A stretch of 64,000 nt of DNA from Chelativorans sp. YIM 93263. Its GTDB lineage: Bacteria; Pseudomonadota; Alphaproteobacteria; Rhizobiales; Rhizobiaceae. Position 1 is the stretch's first letter. Each line of letters opens with the position of its first letter. A program made the position numbers and the translations under genes. The notes beneath the pieces are model-generated. The model was not told the DNA's origin. It saw only the letters and a program-made list of their open reading frames with translations, and did not search any database. Positions 43,859-52,673 of the stretch are shown here, piece after piece. The stretch is from contig NZ_JAKCWP010000005.1 in NCBI RefSeq assembly GCF_028767125.1, positions 291,352-355,351 of the forward strand, read 5' to 3'.

Positions 43859-44140
43859 CCGCCCACCTCGTTGTCCTTGCTACTCTTGTTTGGTCGCGCG
43901 GCACTAAAGCACCGGATCTCGCCCCCGCCGAGATGCTCTCTGAACTCGGAAGCGGGACCATTGTTTCATGGCGGGTGTGAAACGATTGAAGCCGGAGCTT
44001 ACGAAGATTTAATAATGAAGTTGCTGCAATCCGGCGCCATCTTGCCGTAGAAGGAGTTACCGGCGCTGCGCAATGCGGTTTTCCTATGTAAAATGCACGT
44101 CGCTGGCCGCGCGCCTGATCGGCACGACCTGGAGAGGTGA

Positions 44141-45289
44141 ATGTCCTGGTGGAAGCAGACACTGCTGTGTCTTTTTATACTGATGGCTGCTGCCGGCCTC
44201 TGGTACAATTATGTACCCGGCGCGCGCGAGATCGCCGCCGACTGGGGGCTCGTTCGGGCGCCGGTGGAAACCGCCACCTCGACCGGTGAGCGGCGTGGCG
44301 GCGGCGGCCCGTCCATGGGCGGCATGCAGAGTCCGGTCATCACCGCGCCGGTGGCCAGTGCTACACTCAACGACCGGCTGAGCGCGATCGGTACCGGCAA
44401 GGCGCGGCGGACCGTTGCCGTGCGCCCCTTCACCACTGGCCGCTTGACCGAAATCTTGGTTGAATCGGGCGCGGAAGTCGAAGAAGGCGACGCAATTGCC
44501 CGTATGGACTCCGAGTCAGAGCGCATCGCGCTCGATCGCGCGGAGGTTGCCCTGGATGACGCCCGCGCGCGGTTCGAACGCTTCGAAAGGCTGCGATCCT
44601 CCAATACCGTCACCGCCGTTGAGCATGCGGAAGCCGAACTTGCCGTGCGCAATGCCGAGCTGGAGCTGCGCGAAGCGCGCTTGGCGCTGGAACGCCGTGA
44701 AATCGCCGCTCCCATCGGCGGCACCGTCGGAATCCTGCCGGTCTCGCCGGGCGATTATGTTACTTCGTCGGACGACGTCGCAATCATTGCCGACCGCTCC
44801 CAGATTCTGGTCGATTTCTGGGTGCCCGAGCGCTTCGCGGGACAATTGGAAATCGGCATGCCCCTGACCGCCGAATCCATCTCACGGCCCGATGAAAGCT
44901 TCGAGGGCACGATTTCCGCGATCGATAACCAGATCGATCCGGAGAGCAGAACGCTGCACGTGCAAGGCCGGATCGACAATCCCTCCGACGCGCTTCGCTC
45001 AGGCATGGCCTTCCGCATCAGCATGCGTTTTCCGGGCGATAGATTCCCCGCTATTGATCCCATCGCGATCCAGTGGAGCTCGGATGGGGCTTATGTCTGG
45101 GTCGTGCGCGACGGAATGGCACAACGCACACCGGTACGGATCGTCCAGCGCAACTCCGACAGCATCCTGGTTTCCGGTTCTTTCTTCGATGGTGATCAGG
45201 TGGTTGTCGAGGGCGTCCACGCCGTGCGGGACGGGCAGCCGGTCGCAGTCGCGGAAAACGCCGAGGCGGACGCATCCGCCGACTCTTGA
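44141..45289 (+). CDS. RND efflux periplasmic adaptor (HlyD/MFP family)
   Basis: 382 aa. An N-terminal helix anchors it to the inner membrane; a Gly-rich stretch (G-G-G-P-S-M-G-G-M) follows. Then the lipoyl/barrel-sandwich halves, a coiled-coil hairpin (about 125-195) and beta-barrel domains. It bridges the RND pump to an outer-membrane channel, which is not encoded nearby. It precedes the permease by 23 bases. Drug or metabolite substrate unknown. Confidence 0.92.
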   Translation: MSWWKQTLLCLFILMAAAGLWYNYVPGAREIAADWGLVRAPVETATSTGERRGGGGPSMGGMQSPVITAPVASATLNDRLSAIGTGKARRTVAVRPFTTGRLTEILVESGAEVEEGDAIARMDSESERIALDRAEVALDDARARFERFERLRSSNTVTAVEHAEAELAVRNAELELREARLALERREIAAPIGGTVGILPVSPGDYVTSSDDVAIIADRSQILVDFWVPERFAGQLEIGMPLTAESISRPDESFEGTISAIDNQIDPESRTLHVQGRIDNPSDALRSGMAFRISMRFPGDRFPAIDPIAIQWSSDGAYVWVVRDGMAQRTPVRIVQRNSDSILVSGSFFDGDQVVVEGVHAVRDGQPVAVAENAEADASADS

Positions 45290-45312
45290 GAGCTCGTTTG
45301 GGAAACCGGTAA

Positions 45313-48300
45313 ATGGCCAAAGAAGATAACGGCACCGAGACAGGCAACGGCATCACAGCGCTTTTCATCCGCCGGCCGGTCTTCGCCTTCGTCTTCAACA
45401 CACTGATAGCGGTGGCGGGTCTCGCCGCCCTTTTCGGGGTCGAAGTGCGTGAACTGCCGGATGTAGATCGGCCAGTTATCTCCGTCAGGACCGACTTCGA
45501 CGGCGCGGCCGCCGAGACGATCGACCGGGAAATCACGGCGATCATCGAAGGCGCGGCGGCGCGTATTTCCGGAGTTGCCGAAATCTCATCCTCGTCGTCC
45601 TTTGGGCGAAGCCGGGTGACGATCGAATTCACCGAGAACGCCAATCTCGACACCGCCGCTTCCGACGTGCGTGATGCCATCAGCCGCGTCCAAAACCAAC
45701 TGCCTGAGAACGCCGATGCGCCGACAGTCGTGAAAGCCGACGACAATGCGCAGGCGATCATGCGGCTGGCCATCACCTCGGACACGATGAACGTCGAGGA
45801 CATGACACTCTATGTCGACGAGGAAATCGTCGACAAGCTGGCCGCAGTGCCTGGCGTGGCGGATGTGCAGGTTTATGGCGATCGCACGAAAATCTTTCGC
45901 GTAGACATTGATCAGGCAAAACTGGCAAGCCTCGGCATGACGCTTGGCGATGTGGGCAGCGCACTGGACACCGTGGCTTTCGATAGCCCTGCGGGCTCGC
46001 TCACCAGCAGCACGCAGGATCTGGTTGTGCGTGCCACCTCCTCCGTCACCACGCCGGAAGATTTCGAGCGGATCCAGCTCTCGCGAAATGTGCGGCTGGG
46101 CGATGTGGCCACCGTCACCTTCGGCCCCGATACGGAAGAAAGCCGCCTGCGCGCCAACGGACGTACCGGCATCGGTATGGGAATCGTCCGCCAGGCCCAG
46201 TCCAACACGCTCGACATTTCCTCGGGCGTCAGGCAGGCGGTCGAGGACATCCGCGCGAATAATCTGCCGGAAGGCATGGCGATCGAAATCACCAGCGACG
46301 ATGCCATCTTCATCAATGGCGCTATCTACGAGGTGGAGATCGCGCTCGCCATCGCCGTCACCGTGGTGCTGCTCGTGATCTATCTGTTCTTGCGCGACTG
46401 GCGCGCGACGATCATCCCGGGCGTGGCAATCCCGGTAGCTCTCATCGGCACCATCGCGGCGATTTATCTGGCAGGCTTCTCCATAAACATCCTGACCCTG
46501 CTTGCGCTCGTGCTGGCCACCGGCCTTGTCGTGGACGATGCCATCGTCGTGCTGGAAAACATCGTGCGCCGGCGCAATCAGGGCATGGGTCCGCGCGCGG
46601 CGGCGGTGCTCGGAACACAGGAGGTCTTCTTCGCCGTTCTGGCCACGACAGCCACCCTGATCGCCGTCTTCGTTCCGCTTTCTTTCCTTCCTGGACAAGC
46701 TGGCGGCCTTTTCCGCGAGTTCGGGTTTGTCCTTGCGATAGCGGTGTTCCTGTCGTCCATCGTGGCGCTATCGCTCTGCCCGATGCTCGCCTCCCGTATT
46801 CTCAAAACCGGCGTTCGCGAGGATGAGCCGGGAACGCGCGAAGGATTGATGACCAGGCTCGGCGGTGCGCTTTCCCGCCTCTACGAACGGTGTCTTCGCT
46901 TCTGCCTCGACGCGCCGTTTGTCATTGTCCTTGTTTCGGTCCTCTTTGCGGCGGTTGCCTACGGCCTGTTCGGCACGATCAAATCCGAGCTTACACCGCC
47001 CGAGGACCGGTCTGTTGCCTTCATGCGCGTTTCAGCGCCCCAAGGCGTCAGCGTCGGCTATCTGGCTGGAAAGATGCGCCAGATCGAGAGTCTTATCGAG
47101 CCTCTCCGCGAGAGTGATGAGGTCCGCAGCACATTTTCCATCACGGGGATGGGCGGCGGCAACAGCGGCTTTCTCGTCCTCGGCCTCGCACCGTGGGAAG
47201 AACGCGAGCGCAGTCAGCAGGAGATCCTGGATGAAGTAAACGGCCTGGCATCCCAGGTGCCGGGTGTGCGCGCCTTCGCTTTCCAGCCCAACAGCCTGGG
47301 CATTCGCGGCTCCGGCAGCGGCCTTCAATTCGCCATCGCCGGCAACAATTATGAGCGGCTGCGCGAAGCCGCCACGGCCATCATCGCGGATCTGGAGCAA
47401 GATCCCCGCTTCCAACAGCCGCGGCTGAGCGATGACTCCGACCAGCCGCAGTTGAAGGTGGAGATCGACCGGCAGCGCGCGTCCGACCTCGGCATCGACA
47501 TCAACGGTATGGGAATCTCGCTACAAAGCCTACTGGATGGGCGCAAGGTCACGAACGTCTTCATCGATGATCAGAGCTTCGACGTGAAGCTTGCTTCCAC
47601 GACCAACCCGATCAACGATCCGACGGATCTGGAAAACATCTTTGTCGAGACTGGTGACGGACGCTTCGTGCCGCTTTCTACGATCACCTCGCTGCGCGAG
47701 GAAGCGGTTCCCCCATCACTCCGGCGCGAAGAACAGATGCGAGTGGTCCGCGTGACAGCCGGCCTTGCACCGGACTTTGCGCTAGGCGCCGCGCTCGAGC
47801 AGGCCGAGGAGGTGGCCGGGCCACATCTGCCGCCCGGCAGCCGCATTATCCCGCTTGCAGAGGCCGCGACCCTCGGAGAGACGGGCAACAGCATGCTGAC
47901 CATCTTCGGCTTCTCCCTCATTATTATAATGCTTGTTCTGGCTGCCCAATTCGAAAGTTTTGTCAGCGCTATCATCATCATGGCCACAGTGCCGCTCGGG
48001 CTTGCCTGCGCGGTGTTTGCCTTGCTGATCACCGGCACGAGCCTCAACGTCTATAGCCAGATCGGTCTCGTTCTGCTTGTCGGCATCATGGCCAAGAACG
48101 GCATCCTGATCGTCGAGTTTGCCAATCAGCTTCGCGACCGGGGTCTCGGAGTCCGTGACGCCATCAACCAGGCGGCGCTCATCCGGCTCCGTCCGGTGAC
48201 GATGACCATGATCTGTACCGTCGTCGGAGGGCTGCCGCTCGTCGTGGCGTCCGGCGCGGGCGCAGAGGCGCGTGTCGCGCTCGGTTGGGTGATCGTCGGC

Positions 48301-48450
48301 GGACTTGGCCTCTCGGCACTGTCGACCCTTTTCCTGACGCCGGTAGCCTACCTGCTGCTCGGCCGGTTCATCACTCCCAAGGTGGAGGAACAAAAACGCC
48401 TTCGAAACGAACTGGACCACGCCGCCTCATCCATCGGTGAACGCCTATAG
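45313..48450 (+). CDS. RND efflux permease (HAE1/AcrB type)
   Basis: 1045 aa, full-length, 12 helices with two large periplasmic loops. The TM4 proton-relay aspartates are present as V-V-D-D-A-I near residue 408, and the TM10 lysine in M-A-K-N-G-I near 928, so it should be proton-driven. It works with the adaptor just upstream to export hydrophobic compounds across both membranes. No regulator or outer-membrane protein is in the operon. Confidence 0.95.
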   Translation: MAKEDNGTETGNGITALFIRRPVFAFVFNTLIAVAGLAALFGVEVRELPDVDRPVISVRTDFDGAAAETIDREITAIIEGAAARISGVAEISSSSSFGRSRVTIEFTENANLDTAASDVRDAISRVQNQLPENADAPTVVKADDNAQAIMRLAITSDTMNVEDMTLYVDEEIVDKLAAVPGVADVQVYGDRTKIFRVDIDQAKLASLGMTLGDVGSALDTVAFDSPAGSLTSSTQDLVVRATSSVTTPEDFERIQLSRNVRLGDVATVTFGPDTEESRLRANGRTGIGMGIVRQAQSNTLDISSGVRQAVEDIRANNLPEGMAIEITSDDAIFINGAIYEVEIALAIAVTVVLLVIYLFLRDWRATIIPGVAIPVALIGTIAAIYLAGFSINILTLLALVLATGLVVDDAIVVLENIVRRRNQGMGPRAAAVLGTQEVFFAVLATTATLIAVFVPLSFLPGQAGGLFREFGFVLAIAVFLSSIVALSLCPMLASRILKTGVREDEPGTREGLMTRLGGALSRLYERCLRFCLDAPFVIVLVSVLFAAVAYGLFGTIKSELTPPEDRSVAFMRVSAPQGVSVGYLAGKMRQIESLIEPLRESDEVRSTFSITGMGGGNSGFLVLGLAPWEERERSQQEILDEVNGLASQVPGVRAFAFQPNSLGIRGSGSGLQFAIAGNNYERLREAATAIIADLEQDPRFQQPRLSDDSDQPQLKVEIDRQRASDLGIDINGMGISLQSLLDGRKVTNVFIDDQSFDVKLASTTNPINDPTDLENIFVETGDGRFVPLSTITSLREEAVPPSLRREEQMRVVRVTAGLAPDFALGAALEQAEEVAGPHLPPGSRIIPLAEAATLGETGNSMLTIFGFSLIIIMLVLAAQFESFVSAIIIMATVPLGLACAVFALLITGTSLNVYSQIGLVLLVGIMAKNGILIVEFANQLRDRGLGVRDAINQAALIRLRPVTMTMICTVVGGLPLVVASGAGAEARVALGWVIVGGLGLSALSTLFLTPVAYLLLGRFITPKVEEQKRLRNELDHAASSIGERL

Positions 48451-48580
48451 CGATTGTGTGGCCTGAATGCCGCCCCTTCACGGAAACGCGTTTGCGACCG
48501 CACTGCGCCCCATGACATCGCGCGCATGACATTGTATTTGTTCGGGCGCTGTGGCCTTGTGCCTGCTGCGCGAGAGATGA

Positions 48581-49081
48581 ATGGGGCTTGCCGCACGAAT
48601 GCGAACGATCGGTATCGATGAAGCGAAAGCGCTGGTGGGGGAAGAGATCGGCTTGTCCAACTGGCGAACCGTCTCCCAGGAGATGATCAACCAGTTTGCC
48701 GCGGCAACTGACGACCACCAGTTCATCCACACCGACCCGGAGCGCGCTGCGCGCGAAACACCCTATGGCGGCACTATCGCGCATGGCTTTTTGGTGCTGT
48801 CTCTCCTCTCGACGCTGGTCTTCGAGGCCGTACCGACGCTCGACGGCGCGGCAATGGGTGTGAATTTCGGGTTCGATCGAATTCGCTTTGCCACGCCCGT
48901 CAAAGCCGGTGCGCGCATTCGCGGCCGATTCGTCTTAGCGCACATGAAGGTGCGACCTTCCGGGATTGTCGAGATGCACCACGATGTCGCCGTGGAAATC
49001 GAGAACAGCATCAAACCTGCGCTTACGGCGCGATGGCTGACACTTTCCATGCCCGAGCGCTCGGACGAAAGTGCTGCATAG
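48581..49081 (+). CDS. MaoC family dehydratase
   Basis: 166 aa, hot-dog fold. The family catalytic motif is visible: A-T-D-D-H-Q-F-I-H-T-D with Asp/His, followed by Y-G-G-T-I-A-H-G-F-L. Acts on enoyl-CoA or a related thioester. An ATG at 48599 is an alternative start; GAGAG precedes 48581. It stands alone between the RND operon and the PhnB-like gene. Confidence 0.88.
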   Translation: MGLAARMRTIGIDEAKALVGEEIGLSNWRTVSQEMINQFAAATDDHQFIHTDPERAARETPYGGTIAHGFLVLSLLSTLVFEAVPTLDGAAMGVNFGFDRIRFATPVKAGARIRGRFVLAHMKVRPSGIVEMHHDVAVEIENSIKPALTARWLTLSMPERSDESAA

Positions 49082-49173
49082 CCAAAAGTAGCAGGATTTA
49101 AAGCGCCCCCTGTCGGATTCGCGTGCATGCAAACGTCCTACGGGCGCAAACCGTGCACCGAGGAAAGACAGCC

Positions 49174-49656
49174 ATGCTAGAGAAACAGAAAATCACACCG
49201 CACCTTTGGTTCGATGACAACGCAGAAGAGGCAGCGAATTTCTATGTCTCGGTTTTCGAGAATGCCCGCATTCTCGACATAGGGCGTTATACGGATGTCG
49301 GACCCGGTACGCCCGGAAGCGTCGTCACCGTAGCTTTTGAACTGGAGGGCCAGAAATTCGTCGGGATCAATGGCGGGCCGCACTTCAAGTTCAACGAAGC
49401 CGTTTCCTTTTTCGTTTCCTGCGATACACAGGAAGAAATCGACCGCTTCTGGGATGCATTGACGCCGGGGGGCGAGATTCAGCAATGCGGCTGGCTGAAG
49501 GACAAATTCGGCCTCGCCTGGCAGATTAACTATTCCGGCCTGAGCGACCTGATCCAAGACTCGAATCGTGAGAAAGCAAGCCGCGCGATGCAGGCCATGC
49601 TGCAGATGAAGAAGATCGACATAGGCGAACTCAGAGCAGCCTACGACGGGCAATGA
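49174..49656 (+). CDS. VOC-superfamily protein, PhnB / 3-demethylubiquinone-like
   Basis: 160 aa. Begins I-T-P-H-L-W-F-D-D-N-A-E-E-A-A-N-F-Y-V-S, the signature of PhnB-like glyoxalase-fold proteins, often annotated as 3-demethylubiquinone 3-methyltransferase without evidence. Enzymatic role unknown. AGGAAAG lies before the ATG at 49174; the frame is open further upstream. Confidence 0.85.
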   Translation: MLEKQKITPHLWFDDNAEEAANFYVSVFENARILDIGRYTDVGPGTPGSVVTVAFELEGQKFVGINGGPHFKFNEAVSFFVSCDTQEEIDRFWDALTPGGEIQQCGWLKDKFGLAWQINYSGLSDLIQDSNREKASRAMQAMLQMKKIDIGELRAAYDGQ

Positions 49657-49671
49657 TCGACCTTGTGCGAG

Positions 49672-51186
49672 CTATTCCAGCGGCTCGGAGGCGGTGAAGG
49701 GCAGATCGAACGCGAAGCGATAGCCCTCCTCCGCCGATTTCTGGTCGACGCGTCCAGCCCATTTACGTTCGATGATGAGCCGCATGAGTCTTGACCCGAA
49801 ACCGGCTCGTTCGCGGGCTTCTGGCACGGTGCATAACCGGTCGAGCCATTCGAAATGGAAGCGCTGCATCTCGCCGGTTTCCTCCGAAGTCCACCAGCTG
49901 ACCTCAACGGGGCCATCATCCGAACCCAGGGAGCCGTACTTCACTCCATTGGTGGAAAGCTCGTGCAGCACGAGGCCAAGGTCGAAACACAGTTCGGGCG
50001 GCAACAGAACATCCTCGCCCGCCATCCGGATGCGGTCCTCGAATGCTTCAAGGGTTTCTTCGGCCAGCTCCTGGAAACGCGTAAGCGACCACCCGCCCCT
50101 CGAGACAAGGTAATTGGCGCGCGAGAGAGACGCGAGCCTGCTGGAAAAGGAACGCTTCGCCTCTTCCAGATCGCGATCGGGCATGAAGATACGGTTGGCC
50201 AGCGTATCCACCAGTTGCAACATATTCCCCGCCCGGTGCGCCATCTCGCGCACCAGAAGCGCACGATGCTCTCCCGCGGCGATCTGCCGGGCGCTGTTGG
50301 CTACGATATTGGCAAGAGCCGTCAGAAACTCCGTGTCCGCTTGATCAAAGCCGCGCCAGACGTTCGTGTGGACGCCAAAGACGCCGAACGGCCGCCCGGC
50401 GTCACCTGCTATGATCGTGCTCATGCCGCTCACCACGCCGTGGGAGCGGAGCAGCTCCGGTCCCCGGAAACGTGTCTCGGTGGCGAGATTTTTCACAATC
50501 ACCGGCTTGCCTTCCCGCAGCGTAAAACCCGCTTGCGAGTTCTGGTCAATTCCGACAGTCGCACTCCCCACAAGCCCATCTTGCCAACCGACACCGGCGA
50601 TTAACCGCAAACGCTGGCCGTGGTCGGTGAACTGCAGGACCTTGGAAAAAGGGACTTCGAGAACCTCCGACGCAAGGGCAACCGCCCGATCGGCGACTGC
50701 CTGAAGACTGGATTCGCCAACAGCGAAGCTGCCCAGTTCCTCGATCGCCTTCTGCTGCCGCAAGCGGCGCTGTAGTTCCTGTTCTGCCTCGACGCGATCG
50801 GTCACATCGAGACAGGTACCCGTAAGCCAAGTCTCGCCGCCGTCGGAGATGATACCGCCCCGCGCCTCAATCCAACGGCAGATTCCGTTGCCTTTCGGCG
50901 CCGTACGGTAAACGATGCAGAATGGCTCTTCCGTTTCAACCGTTTCGTTGATCGTATGCCAAACGCGGTAGGCGTCTTCGGGGTGCAGATCACGCCGGAA
51001 ACCGTCAAGACTCCCGTTGAAGGGGTCGGACAGGAGGCCGTGGACATCTTGCGCGTTATCGCTCCAGACCAGACGTTTGTTCTTTACGTGCCATCGCCAG
51101 ATTGCCACGCCACCGTGGCGCAGGCCTTGTAAAAGTTGTTCCGCATCAACCAGATACTTCGCCTGCCTCTCGGCGGGGTCACACAT
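49672..51186 (-). CDS. HWE-family sensor histidine kinase with PAS and GAF domains
   Basis: 504 aa, soluble. A PAS domain (about 15-130, ending L-D-V-T-D-R-V) is followed by a GAF domain (about 150-305) and a HWE kinase core: phospho-accepting H317 in R-E-M-A-H-R-A-G-N-M, N-box L-V-L-H-E-L-S-T-N-G-V-K-Y, and W-L-D where many members have W-x-E. Kinases of this group control the PhyR-NepR-EcfG stress cascade in several alphaproteobacteria. No response regulator lies beside it. The ATG at 51186 is preferred over a GTG at 51210. Confidence 0.87.
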   Translation of the reverse strand: MCDPAERQAKYLVDAEQLLQGLRHGGVAIWRWHVKNKRLVWSDNAQDVHGLLSDPFNGSLDGFRRDLHPEDAYRVWHTINETVETEEPFCIVYRTAPKGNGICRWIEARGGIISDGGETWLTGTCLDVTDRVEAEQELQRRLRQQKAIEELGSFAVGESSLQAVADRAVALASEVLEVPFSKVLQFTDHGQRLRLIAGVGWQDGLVGSATVGIDQNSQAGFTLREGKPVIVKNLATETRFRGPELLRSHGVVSGMSTIIAGDAGRPFGVFGVHTNVWRGFDQADTEFLTALANIVANSARQIAAGEHRALLVREMAHRAGNMLQLVDTLANRIFMPDRDLEEAKRSFSSRLASLSRANYLVSRGGWSLTRFQELAEETLEAFEDRIRMAGEDVLLPPELCFDLGLVLHELSTNGVKYGSLGSDDGPVEVSWWTSEETGEMQRFHFEWLDRLCTVPEARERAGFGSRLMRLIIERKWAGRVDQKSAEEGYRFAFDLPFTASEPLE

Positions 51187-51357
51187 TTTTACTACCCTGA
51201 CTAGAAACACACGCCGACAGGAACATTATCGGCGTGAACCCTTTAGAGAGACAATAACAGTTCTATAAAGATTGCAAGAAATTCTGATGGAGCGGCGCTT
51301 GGGGCTTTCCCGAGAACCGACGTAATTATCACCCTCCTCACGACCGATTTCTTCCCC

Positions 51358-51383
51358 GGAACCCGACCCGCGGTAGCACCGTT
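51358..51383 (+). promoter_or_regulatory. EcfG-type promoter for the zinc-finger protein
   Basis: GGAAC (51358-51362), 17 bases, then CGTT (51380-51383): exact. The leader before the ATG at 51427 would be about 35 bases. Confidence 0.75.
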
Positions 51384-51426
51384 TATCTAGGAACCACAGG
51401 AAACGGCGACCAAGCGGGAGTCCGCT

Positions 51427-51756
51427 ATGCCGAAGCAATCGAAAATCACCACCGGCCCGAATGACCGGCCGAGCGACGAAACTATCAGTCAAACGGGCAG
51501 CGGCCTGCCGGACGATTCCGCCAGGAGTCCGGAAACGACTGAAAGCGAGATCAAGCGGACCCGAAAAGCGCTCGAGCGCAATCAGTCATCCCAAAGTGAA
51601 ACGGAGAAGGGCACACCCGAGGCCGTCCCGCCGGGGACGACCGGTGCGGGTGAGAACATTTGTCGTCGGTGCGGCGGGACGGGTGAGATGAACGGGGAAA
51701 CCTGCCCGGATTGTGAGGGGACCGGCAAAGTGATTACGCCGATCGGCGGCGGGTAA
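51427..51756 (+). CDS. small protein with DnaJ-type zinc-finger motif, 109 aa
   Basis: Residues 1-75 are polar and probably disordered. The C-terminus carries C-R-R-C-G-G-T-G and C-P-D-C-E-G-T-G, i.e. two C-x-x-C-x-G-x-G units like the DnaJ cysteine-rich domain, enough for one zinc. It could bind unfolded protein or nucleic acid, but no J-domain is present. GGGAG stands before the ATG. Exact EcfG-type promoter upstream. Confidence 0.7.
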   Translation: MPKQSKITTGPNDRPSDETISQTGSGLPDDSARSPETTESEIKRTRKALERNQSSQSETEKGTPEAVPPGTTGAGENICRRCGGTGEMNGETCPDCEGTGKVITPIGGG

Positions 51757-51774
51757 AAAGCCACACCGCCTCTC

Positions 51775-52086
<312 letters not shown>

Positions 52087-52100
52087 TTATTTTTCAGAAA

Positions 52101-52125
52101 AACGCCCCAGCCATCAACCGGTTCC
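52101..52125 (-). promoter_or_regulatory. EcfG-type promoter for the acidic repeat protein
   Basis: On the minus strand, GGAAC (52125-52121), 16 bases, then CGTT (52104-52101): exact. It lies just beyond the 3' end of soxG. Confidence 0.75.
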
Positions 52126-52127
52126 CG

Positions 52128-52673
52128 TTACTCCGCTTCACGCGCGGCCGCTTCCAGAAGATCGAAGCCATAGGCCGAGAATGAGCGCCAGCATTCGACA
52201 TGGAATGTCTGCTCATCCCTGCGCCAGAGGATGATCTCGACCTTTCCAAAGACCGTCCGCGAAGACGCCCCCACCGGAAAACGCGCGAGCGACAGATCTT
52301 GAGGGCAGCCGGCGCTCAACACGTCTGCCGAACGCGCACCCGATACTTCGATGGCCACGTTGCGATGTGAAGTATCGACGGCCGAGTGAAGATCGGGAAT
52401 CTTGCCGCAAATCGCCATCAGATCCGCCCCGTCCTCGTCAATGACAAGCCACTCGTCGGGCCCGAGCCAGAGTGCGGCCCTGTTCCCCTTTGTCGATGTG
52501 GATTTGGGCCTCTGCGGCAGCTCCAGCCCGAGCGCCTCGGAAAGTGCGGGAAGGGAACCCTCCGGCGCACGCAGCGAAAGCCGGCTCGCCGGTTTCGCGA
52601 CCGAAAGCGAAATCCCATCCCCTTCGAAGCCACGCCCTTCAAGCGGTGACGTGCGGTGTGCAATTTCAACCAT
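52128..52673 (-). CDS. soxG: sarcosine oxidase gamma subunit
   Basis: 181 aa, typical of SoxG: W-L-G-P-D-E-W-L and a GcvT-like fold, with D-T-S-H-R-N-V-A-I-E-V and C-terminal C-W-R-S-F-S-A-Y-G-F-D. It is a small structural subunit of heterotetrameric sarcosine oxidase. It overlaps the end of soxA by 8 bases, showing translational coupling. Last gene of soxBDAG. Confidence 0.9.
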   Translation of the reverse strand: MVEIAHRTSPLEGRGFEGDGISLSVAKPASRLSLRAPEGSLPALSEALGLELPQRPKSTSTKGNRAALWLGPDEWLVIDEDGADLMAICGKIPDLHSAVDTSHRNVAIEVSGARSADVLSAGCPQDLSLARFPVGASSRTVFGKVEIILWRRDEQTFHVECWRSFSAYGFDLLEAAAREAE

